Positions 26,971-35,984 of a DNA stretch of 64,000 nucleotides are shown here, piece after piece. Every line of letters starts with the position of its first letter. Positions within the stretch are counted from its first letter, which is position 1. Origin of the DNA: Marinoscillum sp. MHG1-6 (GTDB taxonomy: Bacteria; Bacteroidota; Bacteroidia; Cytophagales; Cyclobacteriaceae). The stretch is taken from assembly GCF_024714475.1 (NCBI RefSeq), contig NZ_JAMZMI010000009.1, positions 1 to 64,000 on the forward strand. Reading direction: 5' to 3'. Under the pieces are notes generated by a model. That model worked only from the letters and a program-made list of their open reading frames with translations, did not search any database and was not told the origin of the DNA. Both the position numbers and the translations under genes were made by a program.

Positions 26971-28887
26971 CTATTTTGTTTTGATGAATCGAATTGTAGT
27001 ATAAGTATTCTCCCTTTCAAGCTCCAATAGATAAATCCCTGATTTCAATGACGATACGTCGATTTTGTTGGATTCAAGTCGACCTCCATACACCACTTTT
27101 CCGTCTAAAGTCAGGATCCTTGCCTGATCATATGTATCGGTGCTTTTTATTTCTATGAACTCCTGAGCGGGATTCGGATATATTTCAAGGCTTGTCTCAA
27201 CACTCGCTGTTGTCTCCTCCATTTCGGACAACCTCAATGAGGCTATGAAGTTCACAGAAAATTGTTGATTGTCAAATCCCAGGTAATCATATAACTGAAC
27301 GTTAGCGCCATCATCCATGGAACCACTTGCTATGTCCAGAGACCTTCCACTTGCTTTGTTGGTTATACTATAATAGCCATTGCCGCGGTCATTGAAAGCC
27401 CATAGCTGATTATCTGCTCCACCATAATTCCATTGACGAACGTTACTACCATTGGTTGCACCTACTGCATCCAATGATTTGCCACTTTGTACTCCTATGA
27501 TTTTGTAATAGCCACCTGACAATTGCTCAAGCTGCCATTTTTGATTGTCTCCACCCGAATAGCTCCATTGCTGAACATTCGCATTGTTTCCATTGCCTGC
27601 TACGTCCAGCACCTTGCCACTATGCCTGGCTGTGATGGTATAAATACCGTCAGCGAGCGATGCACTTTGCCCCGTTACGTTGACTGTTGCAGAAGTTGTA
27701 GTAGCCAAATCGTCATCCGTAGCCACAGCGGTGAGGCTATAGGTACCCACGCCAATGGTCCAGTTTACAACATACGGACTACTATTGTCGATGCCGATGG
27801 ACACACCATCTACAAAAAACTCAACCTGTGTCACACTTCCATCGCTATCTGAAGCTGAAGCCGTGATACTCACGCTGGTTCCATCATCAAAGGTTGATCC
27901 ATTCGCCGGTGAGGTAATACTCACTGTTGGTGGAGCATTAGGAATGACGGGCGAAACCACCAAATCCCCATTTGCATCCTGCGTCAATTCATGATCCAAA
28001 AGCTGACCAGCCCAGGTAGTACCTACCACTTCCCAGCCCCATAGGTAGGTTTGGGACCCATTGCTGGCAGCCTTGGCAGCATATCCAACACTGTCTATGA
28101 TATCAGAACCAACAGGATAATCCCATGGACCATATATAGAACTACTTTTTCTGTAAATGATGCGCTTGGTTCCGATGTCAGAAAACATGAGATAGTAGGT
28201 TGATCCCATTTGGAAAATCTGGGCACATTCCATCATAAAGTAGTTAATACCACCTCCGTCATAAACAATGCCTGCGTAGGTCCAATCAGTCAGGTTGGTG
28301 GAGGTATAGCGAATAATCACTCCTCTCCATACCCCACTCACCGTGGTACGAGCTGACAACAACATATGGAATGTACTTCCATCTTTGAAAACATATGGAT
28401 CTCTGAAATTGTCGTTGGCATCAAAACCTGCCGGAGGATAGATGGTCGAAAAGCTCGTCGATTTTGTAAAACCATTGCTAAGATTCGTAGACGTCGCCAG
28501 CATGATTCCTTCTTTTTGATTTACGCAACCAGAGGGATAATTTGGATTATGGCCGGTGTAAAACGCATAATAGGTGGAACCTTCCTTGATTACATTACCC
28601 GTTCCCAGCGCATAGTCCTGGTCACATGGATCTGTGCTACAACTCAATTTTTCTCCCTGTTCAGTGTAGGAGCTTAGATCCGTTGTGGTGAGAACATTCC
28701 ATGGGTGACGCTGATTTGTATTGTCATCCCAAATATCGCGCAGATAATAAACATAGAATTCCGAGCTGCCTGCATCGTAAAAAGGCATCACATCCCCAAC
28801 AGTCTGGGCCTGACCATGGGAACCCATTGCTAAAAACAACGCGATCGCAATGACTAATTTGAATAAAATACGTAATTGGTTTTTCAT
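26971..28887 (-). CDS. Secreted GH32/43-like beta-propeller enzyme with Ig, ricin-type lectin and T9SS tail
   Basis: This 638-residue exoprotein has a signal peptide (about 1-28, ending GQAQ) and a five-bladed propeller (about 29-312). The start GDVMPFYDAGSSEFYVYYL offers Asp32 as the likely nucleophile; NFRDPYVF holds Asp163 (the RDP motif of GH32/43/68) and MMECAQIF holds Glu220 as acid/base. An Ig-like domain (about 319-405, SITSPANGSTFDDGT), a three-fold R-type lectin (about 410-548) and a T9SS tail (IYPNPAQE onward) follow. It probably cuts beta-fructan outside the cell. The 308-bp gap before it (28888-29195) shows no gene; the regulator gene upstream is on the same strand. Assignment to GH32 or GH43 is open. 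Confidence 0.7.
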   Translation of the reverse strand: MKNQLRILFKLVIAIALFLAMGSHGQAQTVGDVMPFYDAGSSEFYVYYLRDIWDDNTNQRHPWNVLTTTDLSSYTEQGEKLSCSTDPCDQDYALGTGNVIKEGSTYYAFYTGHNPNYPSGCVNQKEGIMLATSTNLSNGFTKSTSFSTIYPPAGFDANDNFRDPYVFKDGSTFHMLLSARTTVSGVWRGVIIRYTSTNLTDWTYAGIVYDGGGINYFMMECAQIFQMGSTYYLMFSDIGTKRIIYRKSSSIYGPWDYPVGSDIIDSVGYAAKAASNGSQTYLWGWEVVGTTWAGQLLDHELTQDANGDLVVSPVIPNAPPTVSITSPANGSTFDDGTSVSITASASDSDGSVTQVEFFVDGVSIGIDNSSPYVVNWTIGVGTYSLTAVATDDDLATTTSATVNVTGQSASLADGIYTITARHSGKVLDVAGNGNNANVQQWSYSGGDNQKWQLEQLSGGYYKIIGVQSGKSLDAVGATNGSNVRQWNYGGADNQLWAFNDRGNGYYSITNKASGRSLDIASGSMDDGANVQLYDYLGFDNQQFSVNFIASLRLSEMEETTASVETSLEIYPNPAQEFIEIKSTDTYDQARILTLDGKVVYGGRLESNKIDVSSLKSGIYLLELERENTYTTIRFIKTK

Positions 28888-29195
28888 ATTAATTGGGTAG
28901 TTGTTTACATATCATAATAGGGTTTGACAAAGGGTGAATACCATTTTGGCGATGATCAAACCGACCGATCATGATGCTAACCTATACCAACCTGATATCA
29001 GGGGCTATCAGGATTATTTCATTAAATATCAAATCAGCACTTTATCGCTTTAATATTGATAATATGGTGTTTTTATAGTGTTTTAAGTGATTCAGTTTAT
29101 GATTTTAATAATTTCACAATCAAGAATAAATGATATTAACATCCCAAAATTGAGATATTGTAACATCCAGATCCTATCGTTTGAAAATTGAATAG

Positions 29196-31949
29196 CTAGA
29201 CCTTTTGATTGGCCTTTTGGAATTCCTTTGGGGTCAGGCCAAAACGGCCTTTGAAGGTTGCCGAGAAATACGATGGAGAAGAAAAGCCAACCGCATAACC
29301 TATTTCAGCCACAGGCTGGTCCGTGGTGACTAAAAGGAATTTTGCTTTTTTGAGTCTAACGCTCGTCACATAATCCGCAACGCTGTAACCAAGCATTGAT
29401 TTAACCTTCCTGTAGAGTTGAATTCTCGACATTCCCATTTGATCGCAGATTTCATTGACATCAAAACGGGGATTTCCAATATGCTCCTCAACCAGACTCA
29501 CAAAATCATTCACAAACTTCTTGTCAAGATTGGGAGCCGTTTTGGTACTCTGCTCTACAGGCAACTCGTGCACATAATGATCCCGGAGTTTTAGCCTGTT
29601 AGTTAAGATGGTTTTGATTCGCTCCAATAAGAGACTGAAATTAAAAGGCTTACTAATGAAGTCATCCGCACCTTGCTTTATTGCTACCATCTTTTCCTCA
29701 AGCGAATCGTCTGAGGTCATCACCACAAAAGCAATATGTGAAGTACGGTGGTCTGACTTCATCTTCTTCAGTACCTCAGTACCTTTGACTTTTGGCATTT
29801 TAATATCGCACAGTATTAAATCTGGTACCTGATCAACCGCAATCGCAATCCCGGCTTCACCATTTTCTGCCTCAAGTACATTAAAATGTTTTTGTAGTTT
29901 CCCAGATAAAAACTGACGAAGGTCCTTATCATCCTCAATAATTAAAACCGTTTGATCCAGAGTAATTTTAGGATTCGCTAAAGGTTCAGAATCAGGGTTT
30001 TGAAAATTATAGTCAATTTCATGGATATCAATCAATTGACCCTCGGAAACCTTTTCTTTATCTGTTAAATGCTCATCACCCAGAAGTAAACTGACAGTAA
30101 ACCGTGTACCCGTTCCTTTTTCGCTGGTCACCGATATATTGCCATGATGTAAGTCAATGAGCTCTTTCGATAATGGCAAACCTAAACCTGTCCCATCCAC
30201 ACGGGTTTCATCACCACGATAATAACGCTCAAAGGCACGGGAGAGCTCATCTGCATTCATTCCCGCCCCATTATCCTCGACTATAACATGGACCTGGTTT
30301 TTACTTGACTCTACTTCAAGGAAAACCTTTATCCTGCCTCGCTCCGGCGTGAATTTGAAAGCATTAGAAAGAAGATTAAACAAGACCTTATCCAGCATAC
30401 TTCTATCAAACCAAACCCACAATTCGGGCTCTGACGGATAGAAATCAAATTGATAACTTCCTCTTCGGGCCAATGGTTTAAATGCCTTGACCACATCTGT
30501 CGTAAATGCCACGAGATCATAACGTCCTGCCTTAAGAATCATCCGGTTGTTTTCCAGCTTCTGAAAATCCATCAACTGACTAACAAGCCTTGATAATCTC
30601 ATGGCATTTTGTCGAATGAGTCCTGCATCCTTCCCCACCTTATTGCCATTAGATTCCTGAAGCTCATCTAAATGACCTAAGATCAGCGTAAGAGGGGTCT
30701 TAAACTCATGTGACACATTGGAGAAAAAATCAATTTTGGCCTGTATAGCTTCATTTGCCTTTTCAGACATCTCCACCACTTCATTCCTTTGTCGTAAAAT
30801 TTCCTCATTGCGTCTATTGAGGCTTTTATTGGTCTCACGACGTTCTCGCAACAGTTTTAACGTATATGCAAAAGACAATGCACTTAGCACAAATAAAAAA
30901 GCCAATATGTACAGGAAATATTGCTGTGATTTATAAACGACTTTCTGTTGATTGATCTTTTCCACCATGCGGTTGATGTCTCGCTGATGCCCCAGGATTT
31001 TATTGGTTTGCATCTTCATTACCCGCACATTGCTACTATCAATAACCGTAGTGGTCAATTCATTTTCTTTATCATAAGGCCTATTGTGAAGGATATCTGA
31101 TGCGACTTGTATCGCCTTGTCCCCACCAGTTGGGTAAAGGATGGTGGCTTTTAATATGTCATCATAAACGTATTGGATTCCTCCGTTGGGCCCGGCCAAC
31201 CCATCAATTCCAATGATTTCAATTTCATTTTCCAGCCCCATTTCCTTTAAGACATTGTATACTGCAAAACCCAAAAAATCACTGTGAGCATAGACCATAT
31301 CATATTTTACCCCATTTTCAAACAGCTTTTTAAATGCCGCTTCTCCGTCTCTGGTAACCCCCCAATCGCCTTCTACTCCACTCACCTTGATATCAGGGTA
31401 TCCTGAAATCATATCCTGAAAACCCTGATGACGATCGATGAAAGGAGTTGAGCTCTGTATTCCTTTTACCTCAATGATAGCCCCCTTTCCGTCCAAACAA
31501 TTAGCAGCATACCTCCCCGCTATTTGTCCAATATTGAAGTTATCAGCGCCAATAAAGGAAGTGTAGAAATTGGAGTTAGTCTTTCTATCTAGTAAAACCA
31601 CTGGCACCCCTCGCTGAAAAGCTTCCTGAACGATTGGAGTTATGGGATCCGCTTCATGAGGGGAAACAATCAGCAAATCAACATTTGCATCCAGAAATTC
31701 CCTGATTTGCTTGATTTGCACCGAACTTTCGCCGCCTGCATCTTTGATTTTCAGCTCAAGATCATCATGAAAAGATAATTCCCGATACATCTCCTCCTGC
31801 ATCGACTGTCTCCAGTTGTCATAGCTGGTACATTGGGAAAATCCAATTTTAAAGGTATTGCGCTGTTCGCTGGCGGGGGAACATCCAAGATAAATCAAAG
31901 CAAGAATTAGCCACTTTACTCTTGCAAAGCGAGCAACGCAAAACTTCAT
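29196..31949 (-). CDS. Hybrid two-component system regulator with periplasmic fructose-binding-like domain
   Basis: This one-polypeptide sensor/regulator is 917 residues from Met 31949; an upstream Met at 32006 would give 936, the numbering used here. A signal/anchor (about 29-42, ending LGCS) precedes a type I periplasmic-binding-protein domain (about 52-335, IGFSQC, DLLIVSPHEADPITP, GIDGLAGPNGG), a membrane helix (about 363-381), a histidine kinase with His433 (FFSNVSHEFKTPL) and ATP-site motifs (NLLSNAFKFT, GTGLGLPLSKEL), a receiver with Asp734 (LILCDIKMPKVKG) and an AraC HTH (about 835-936). The architecture matches the Bacteroides fructose sensor BT1754. It should bind monomeric fructose in the periplasm and activate locus B. 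Confidence 0.9.
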   Translation of the reverse strand: MKFCVARFARVKWLILALIYLGCSPASEQRNTFKIGFSQCTSYDNWRQSMQEEMYRELSFHDDLELKIKDAGGESSVQIKQIREFLDANVDLLIVSPHEADPITPIVQEAFQRGVPVVLLDRKTNSNFYTSFIGADNFNIGQIAGRYAANCLDGKGAIIEVKGIQSSTPFIDRHQGFQDMISGYPDIKVSGVEGDWGVTRDGEAAFKKLFENGVKYDMVYAHSDFLGFAVYNVLKEMGLENEIEIIGIDGLAGPNGGIQYVYDDILKATILYPTGGDKAIQVASDILHNRPYDKENELTTTVIDSSNVRVMKMQTNKILGHQRDINRMVEKINQQKVVYKSQQYFLYILAFLFVLSALSFAYTLKLLRERRETNKSLNRRNEEILRQRNEVVEMSEKANEAIQAKIDFFSNVSHEFKTPLTLILGHLDELQESNGNKVGKDAGLIRQNAMRLSRLVSQLMDFQKLENNRMILKAGRYDLVAFTTDVVKAFKPLARRGSYQFDFYPSEPELWVWFDRSMLDKVLFNLLSNAFKFTPERGRIKVFLEVESSKNQVHVIVEDNGAGMNADELSRAFERYYRGDETRVDGTGLGLPLSKELIDLHHGNISVTSEKGTGTRFTVSLLLGDEHLTDKEKVSEGQLIDIHEIDYNFQNPDSEPLANPKITLDQTVLIIEDDKDLRQFLSGKLQKHFNVLEAENGEAGIAIAVDQVPDLILCDIKMPKVKGTEVLKKMKSDHRTSHIAFVVMTSDDSLEEKMVAIKQGADDFISKPFNFSLLLERIKTILTNRLKLRDHYVHELPVEQSTKTAPNLDKKFVNDFVSLVEEHIGNPRFDVNEICDQMGMSRIQLYRKVKSMLGYSVADYVTSVRLKKAKFLLVTTDQPVAEIGYAVGFSSPSYFSATFKGRFGLTPKEFQKANQKV

Positions 31950-32110
31950 CCTACGAGCATTCACTCGAAACATTAATCGACAAGATTGTGCACCCTGATT
32001 CATCATAGGCTAATTTACTACGTTCAAAATAGCCGATAAGAGGCTGAAATGTAAGTGTTTGCTAATACTTGTTAACATTTCACTGTTTTGGTTTGAACAC
32101 AAGTAAAATT

Positions 32111-32132
32111 AGGTCCTGAAAAAATCAGGACC
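32111..32132 (-). terminator. Terminator after the SusC-to-GH32 operon
   Basis: GGTCCTGA and TCAGGACC form an 8-bp stem around a five-base loop. On the minus strand it is followed by TAATTTTAC. It lies about 40 bp after the GH32 stop codon and before the regulator gene, so the regulator is probably transcribed separately. Confidence 0.6.
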
Positions 32133-32174
32133 CACACAACAAACCTATCATCTTATGATGATTATAGATAACAC

Positions 32175-33671
32175 TTACCTGGGTGTTTTTAAACTCAAAG
32201 GATAGACCACTACTTCGTCTATTGCCTCCACATCTCCAGCAAATGTCACCTCATCCAGCTCAGCTGATGGAAACATAAGCTGGGTCATGGAAAGTGAACC
32301 ATTGTTAACAAATAGTTCCACTGAAACCCGGTCTACAAAAACTCTGACTTCATAAATATCTGAATCGAAGGAAGAAGCCAATACTGGATTGAATTGCTCA
32401 GAAAAAGAATTTCCCGATACTTTGGACCGATCAACCTTGACAAGGCCATTTCCAAATTCTATCAATAGCTCCTCTCCGCTTTCATTTTGAAATGTCAATT
32501 GCAGAGGAGCTTTGACCGACGAAACAAATTTCATTTCGAGTTCAAAAGATTCCTGATCCAGAGAAGTAACTTCTCTTACATCAAGACTAGTTCCCTGACC
32601 CCTCAGGTCTTTCAATTCCGTGATTGGCACAGACTTTAGTATATTTTCATTCAATACAAACTCCCTGGCAATGGTCATATTACCTCTACTTCCGGATTGT
32701 GGAATTTGATTAGCGTAATTCCAGTTATTCATCCATCCCATAGTAAGCCTTCTTCCATCCGATTCAGGAACTCCAAACCAACTAACCCCGGCATAATTAT
32801 CACTTCCGATATCCACCCATCTTGTCTGAGCGTCCTGCACTTGATACTCATGACCGTCAAAACTCCCAATAAAATATTGTGTCGCAGATCCTCCATTAGG
32901 GCCTCCCGGATTAATGCTTACCAAAAGCACCCACTTCTCCTCACCATTCTCATCCTTTAGCGGAAATAAGTCGGGGCATTCCCAAACTCCTCCATGCGCA
33001 CCTAAATTCTGACCAAACTCACTTTCCTTTGTCCAGGTAAGTAAATCAGGTGACGAATAAAATTCGACATGGTCCCTGACAGCAAGGGACATTATCCACT
33101 TGCTTGTTGACTCATTCCAAATCACTTTCGGATCTCTGAAATCTCTTACACCGGGATTATTTAAGACCGGATTATCGGCGTACTTGGTCCAGGTACGACC
33201 TTTATCCATGCTATAGGCTATTCCCTGAGTTTCGTAGTCCTCTCTACCCTGTCTCTCTGCTGCCATATCATGATAGGTAAAAATGGCAACCATTGGAGGC
33301 TCCTCTAAAGAACCAAGACCAGAGGTGTTGTTGATATCAACTACCGCACTTCCTGAGAAAATGTAGCCCAACTCATCCGGATACAGTGCAATAGGCAAAT
33401 GCTCCCAATGGACCATGTCTTCAGAAACGGCATGGCCCCAATGCATTGGCCCCCACTGAAGTCCGTCCGGGTAATATTGATAAAACAAATGATACTCTCC
33501 GGCATAGTAAACCATTCCGTTAGGATCATTCATCCATCCAGATTCCGGAGCAAAATGGTATGATGACCTGTATTGATAAGGTATCTTCTCAATGGATTCA
33601 ATTTCTTTTTGCCTCGACTGACATGCGGCCAGGCCGGCTATCAAAACAATCAGTAATAATTTCTCCTTCAT
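32175..33671 (-). CDS. GH32 exo-fructanase-type lipoprotein
   Basis: This 498-residue lipoprotein (lipobox LAAC, Cys17) has all three GH32 signatures: WMNDPNG with nucleophile Asp49, DFRDPKV with Asp180, and WECPDLF with acid/base Glu231. The propeller (about 33-345) is followed by the C-terminal beta-sandwich (about 360-495, VFVDRVSVELFVNNGS). The family hydrolyses fructose from levan, inulin or sucrose by a retaining mechanism. Its start overlaps the end of the other GH32 gene by 4 bp, so the two are translationally coupled. It probably works at the cell surface or in the periplasm, releasing fructose for the sensor and the porter. Confidence 0.93.
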   Translation of the reverse strand: MKEKLLLIVLIAGLAACQSRQKEIESIEKIPYQYRSSYHFAPESGWMNDPNGMVYYAGEYHLFYQYYPDGLQWGPMHWGHAVSEDMVHWEHLPIALYPDELGYIFSGSAVVDINNTSGLGSLEEPPMVAIFTYHDMAAERQGREDYETQGIAYSMDKGRTWTKYADNPVLNNPGVRDFRDPKVIWNESTSKWIMSLAVRDHVEFYSSPDLLTWTKESEFGQNLGAHGGVWECPDLFPLKDENGEEKWVLLVSINPGGPNGGSATQYFIGSFDGHEYQVQDAQTRWVDIGSDNYAGVSWFGVPESDGRRLTMGWMNNWNYANQIPQSGSRGNMTIAREFVLNENILKSVPITELKDLRGQGTSLDVREVTSLDQESFELEMKFVSSVKAPLQLTFQNESGEELLIEFGNGLVKVDRSKVSGNSFSEQFNPVLASSFDSDIYEVRVFVDRVSVELFVNNGSLSMTQLMFPSAELDEVTFAGDVEAIDEVVVYPLSLKTPR

Positions 33672-35902
33672 CGTACAATTAGTTTTTTCTTAACAACTGA
33701 ATCAGCATTTCTTACCAGTAGAAAATAAACTCCGGGAGACACCTCCTCGGGGATGATGAACTGATCATTTTGAATTTTTCTGATAGGTTGGATTTGACCT
33801 GAAAGATCAAATAGCTTAACCTCCTCGGTCTCAGGGTTACCCAAAATCAACTTTTCACCTCTTCTTACCGGGTTTGGATAGATTAATTTTTTTTTCTGGT
33901 CTAATCCAAGAGGCGTTCCCGTACCGGGATCTTCGGGAAGTACCATATCCTCCACTGAAATCCCCCAAATAGATTTTAAACTCCACGCCTGAAACTCCGG
34001 AACCTGTACCAATCCATTATCTGAAAATATGGATATACCCGTAGAGGTCGGTAGGTTAAAAAACAGGGATGTGGTCGAGACTTTATAATCATTGGCCAAA
34101 ATCTCAACAGAAGACTGATCTACGAAAATGTGCAAATCAAGAATACTATCTTCCGGTATGATGATAGGTGTCTCTGTTATTCGTTTATATGCAAAACTGA
34201 AAGGCTTCGTCCCCCGATTGACGGAAAGTACTGAATTATGCGTGTCAAACCTTACTTCAAGTTTGTGGTCGTCGCCTTCTGCCAGGTTTAGACCGAACAC
34301 CTGATTGTCTCCGGTAATTTTAAACGAAACCTTTAATTCATAGACATTCCAATCCGGTTGGAAACCTGTAATTTCCTGTGTTCCCTCTACACTAAAATTG
34401 GACTTGGAATAGGTGACATCCCTAAGCTTTTCTAATTCTACGATCGGCTTCTGGACTAATTCATATCCATTTCCTTCGTTAACAAGGCTCAAAGAGCGTG
34501 GAATGGATTCACAGCCTTTCCATGGGTTGGTAGGCACATCACGCGCATAGGTCCAGTTGCCCATCCAGGCCAACCATATTTTTCGGGTATCATCCCCGTC
34601 GTAGTTTCTAAAGGACTTACCCGCATAAAAGTCATGTCCCCAATCGGCCCAGTTGGCATTCTCTATTCTCGTATCATATTCATAATCAGAGAAGACAATA
34701 TGATCTACTAAAATGTGACCCCAACCACCTGTGGCTTCATCCTCTATTTCGATATGTGCTGTTTTACCTGCATGGGCACTTAAGTCAATACCTCTCCACT
34801 GGAGAATTTCCGTATCACCGGTGCTGCGAATATTTGCCAGCTCCACACCTTCCGAAATCACTTTAAAGGATAAGCCACTACCTGACCCACCTCCAATTTG
34901 CAGATTGATAAATTTCTTTGTTATGGTAAAATCATCGGAAATCATTTTACCTGTTGGTCCATCTCCTCCTAAAAAGGAGTTCACCAATTTATATCCTGTA
35001 TAACCCATCACCTCCTGCTGATCGGCCAGGGTTCCGGATGCCGGTGCAGAACCAAAGGCCGTACCTTCAACGGTCCATCCAGTGTAGTCGGCTTCAAAAT
35101 CAGCCAACAGGTCTCCCTTTATCTGATTACCGGTTAACAGATTATCATCTGAAGCCAGGGTGAACTTTGTTCCGTCAAAATCACCTACCCAGTATTGCAT
35201 ACGATTGGGTCCCATACCGCAGGTAAGCACCCATCGCTGGTCATTTACATTCCCGTTCAAAGTCAATTGAAATAAATCGGGCACTTCCCATATTTCTCTC
35301 CTTGCTCCACGCCCCTGAAATTTGCTTTTATAACTCCACACCTTTATATCTGATGAGGTGTAAAATTCGATGGCCCGGTCAATCGGTTTTGTGATGACCA
35401 TGACCCATTTTGAAGTTGGCTCATGCCAAAAAACCTGCGGATCCCTAAAATCAGCCTGGTTGCTCTGGATAACCGGATTTCCATTGTAATAGTCAAAAGA
35501 ACCCTGATCAAGGCTCACTGAAATAGCCTGATGCTGAACACCCGTATTATTATCATTAAGCGTGTAAACGGCGATCATTGCGGTATCCTCCGCCGTGTTA
35601 AATCCTGCAGTATTTTCAAGGTCTACCGCCACACAGCCTGACCAGTTACCATAGCCAGAAGGGGTTCCTTTCAATGCATTGCTGGTCAGTTCCTGCCAAT
35701 AAACCATGTCATCCGAGATCATATGCCCCCACCAATAAAGGTGATAGGTGTCACTGAACTTATTAGGACCGTTGGGGTCGCCCATAAATCCAGTCCTCGG
35801 AGTGGCATGAAACTGCGGTCTGTACAATTCTGCATACCGAACCTGTGCAGACAGATGCATTGAGAAAATGGTGAATCCTAAAATTGCTATATATCTGATC
35901 AT
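33668..35902 (-). CDS. Secreted GH32 levanase-like enzyme with inserted beta domain and T9SS tail
   Basis: From Met 35902 this is 744 residues; nine more residues to 35929 are possible but precede the signal peptide (MIRYIAILGFTIFSMHLSAQ). Catalytic motifs are GFMGDPNG (Asp42), DFRDPQVF (Asp154) and IWEVPDLF (Glu206). The usual WEC motif reads WEV, and the first motif is FMGDPNG instead of WMNDPNG. A jelly-roll-like insertion of about 150 residues (ADFEADYTGWTVEGTAFG to HILVDHIVFSDYEYD) splits the propeller, as in some levanases. A beta-sandwich and a T9SS tail (IYPNPVRRGEK onward) close the protein. It is likely released outside the cell, perhaps as an endo-acting enzyme. Confidence 0.88.
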   Translation of the reverse strand: MIRYIAILGFTIFSMHLSAQVRYAELYRPQFHATPRTGFMGDPNGPNKFSDTYHLYWWGHMISDDMVYWQELTSNALKGTPSGYGNWSGCVAVDLENTAGFNTAEDTAMIAVYTLNDNNTGVQHQAISVSLDQGSFDYYNGNPVIQSNQADFRDPQVFWHEPTSKWVMVITKPIDRAIEFYTSSDIKVWSYKSKFQGRGARREIWEVPDLFQLTLNGNVNDQRWVLTCGMGPNRMQYWVGDFDGTKFTLASDDNLLTGNQIKGDLLADFEADYTGWTVEGTAFGSAPASGTLADQQEVMGYTGYKLVNSFLGGDGPTGKMISDDFTITKKFINLQIGGGSGSGLSFKVISEGVELANIRSTGDTEILQWRGIDLSAHAGKTAHIEIEDEATGGWGHILVDHIVFSDYEYDTRIENANWADWGHDFYAGKSFRNYDGDDTRKIWLAWMGNWTYARDVPTNPWKGCESIPRSLSLVNEGNGYELVQKPIVELEKLRDVTYSKSNFSVEGTQEITGFQPDWNVYELKVSFKITGDNQVFGLNLAEGDDHKLEVRFDTHNSVLSVNRGTKPFSFAYKRITETPIIIPEDSILDLHIFVDQSSVEILANDYKVSTTSLFFNLPTSTGISIFSDNGLVQVPEFQAWSLKSIWGISVEDMVLPEDPGTGTPLGLDQKKKLIYPNPVRRGEKLILGNPETEEVKLFDLSGQIQPIRKIQNDQFIIPEEVSPGVYFLLVRNADSVVKKKLIVR

Positions 35903-35917
35903 ATTGAAATCAAAAAG

Positions 35918-35961
35918 TCCCGGGGCCACCCACGAAAGATGCCTTGCGACACCGGGACTAT
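35918..35961 (-). other. GC-rich hairpin with T-run between the DUF4960 and GH32 genes
   Basis: AGTCCCGG (35918-35925) pairs with CCGGGACT (35954-35961). On the minus strand the stem is followed by TTTTTG, so it looks like an intrinsic terminator. It would partly stop transcription after the SusC, SusD and binding-protein genes, lowering expression of the GH32 genes beyond. Confidence 0.6.
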
Positions 35962-35984
35962 TGGTTAAGGTTTTACACTAATTA

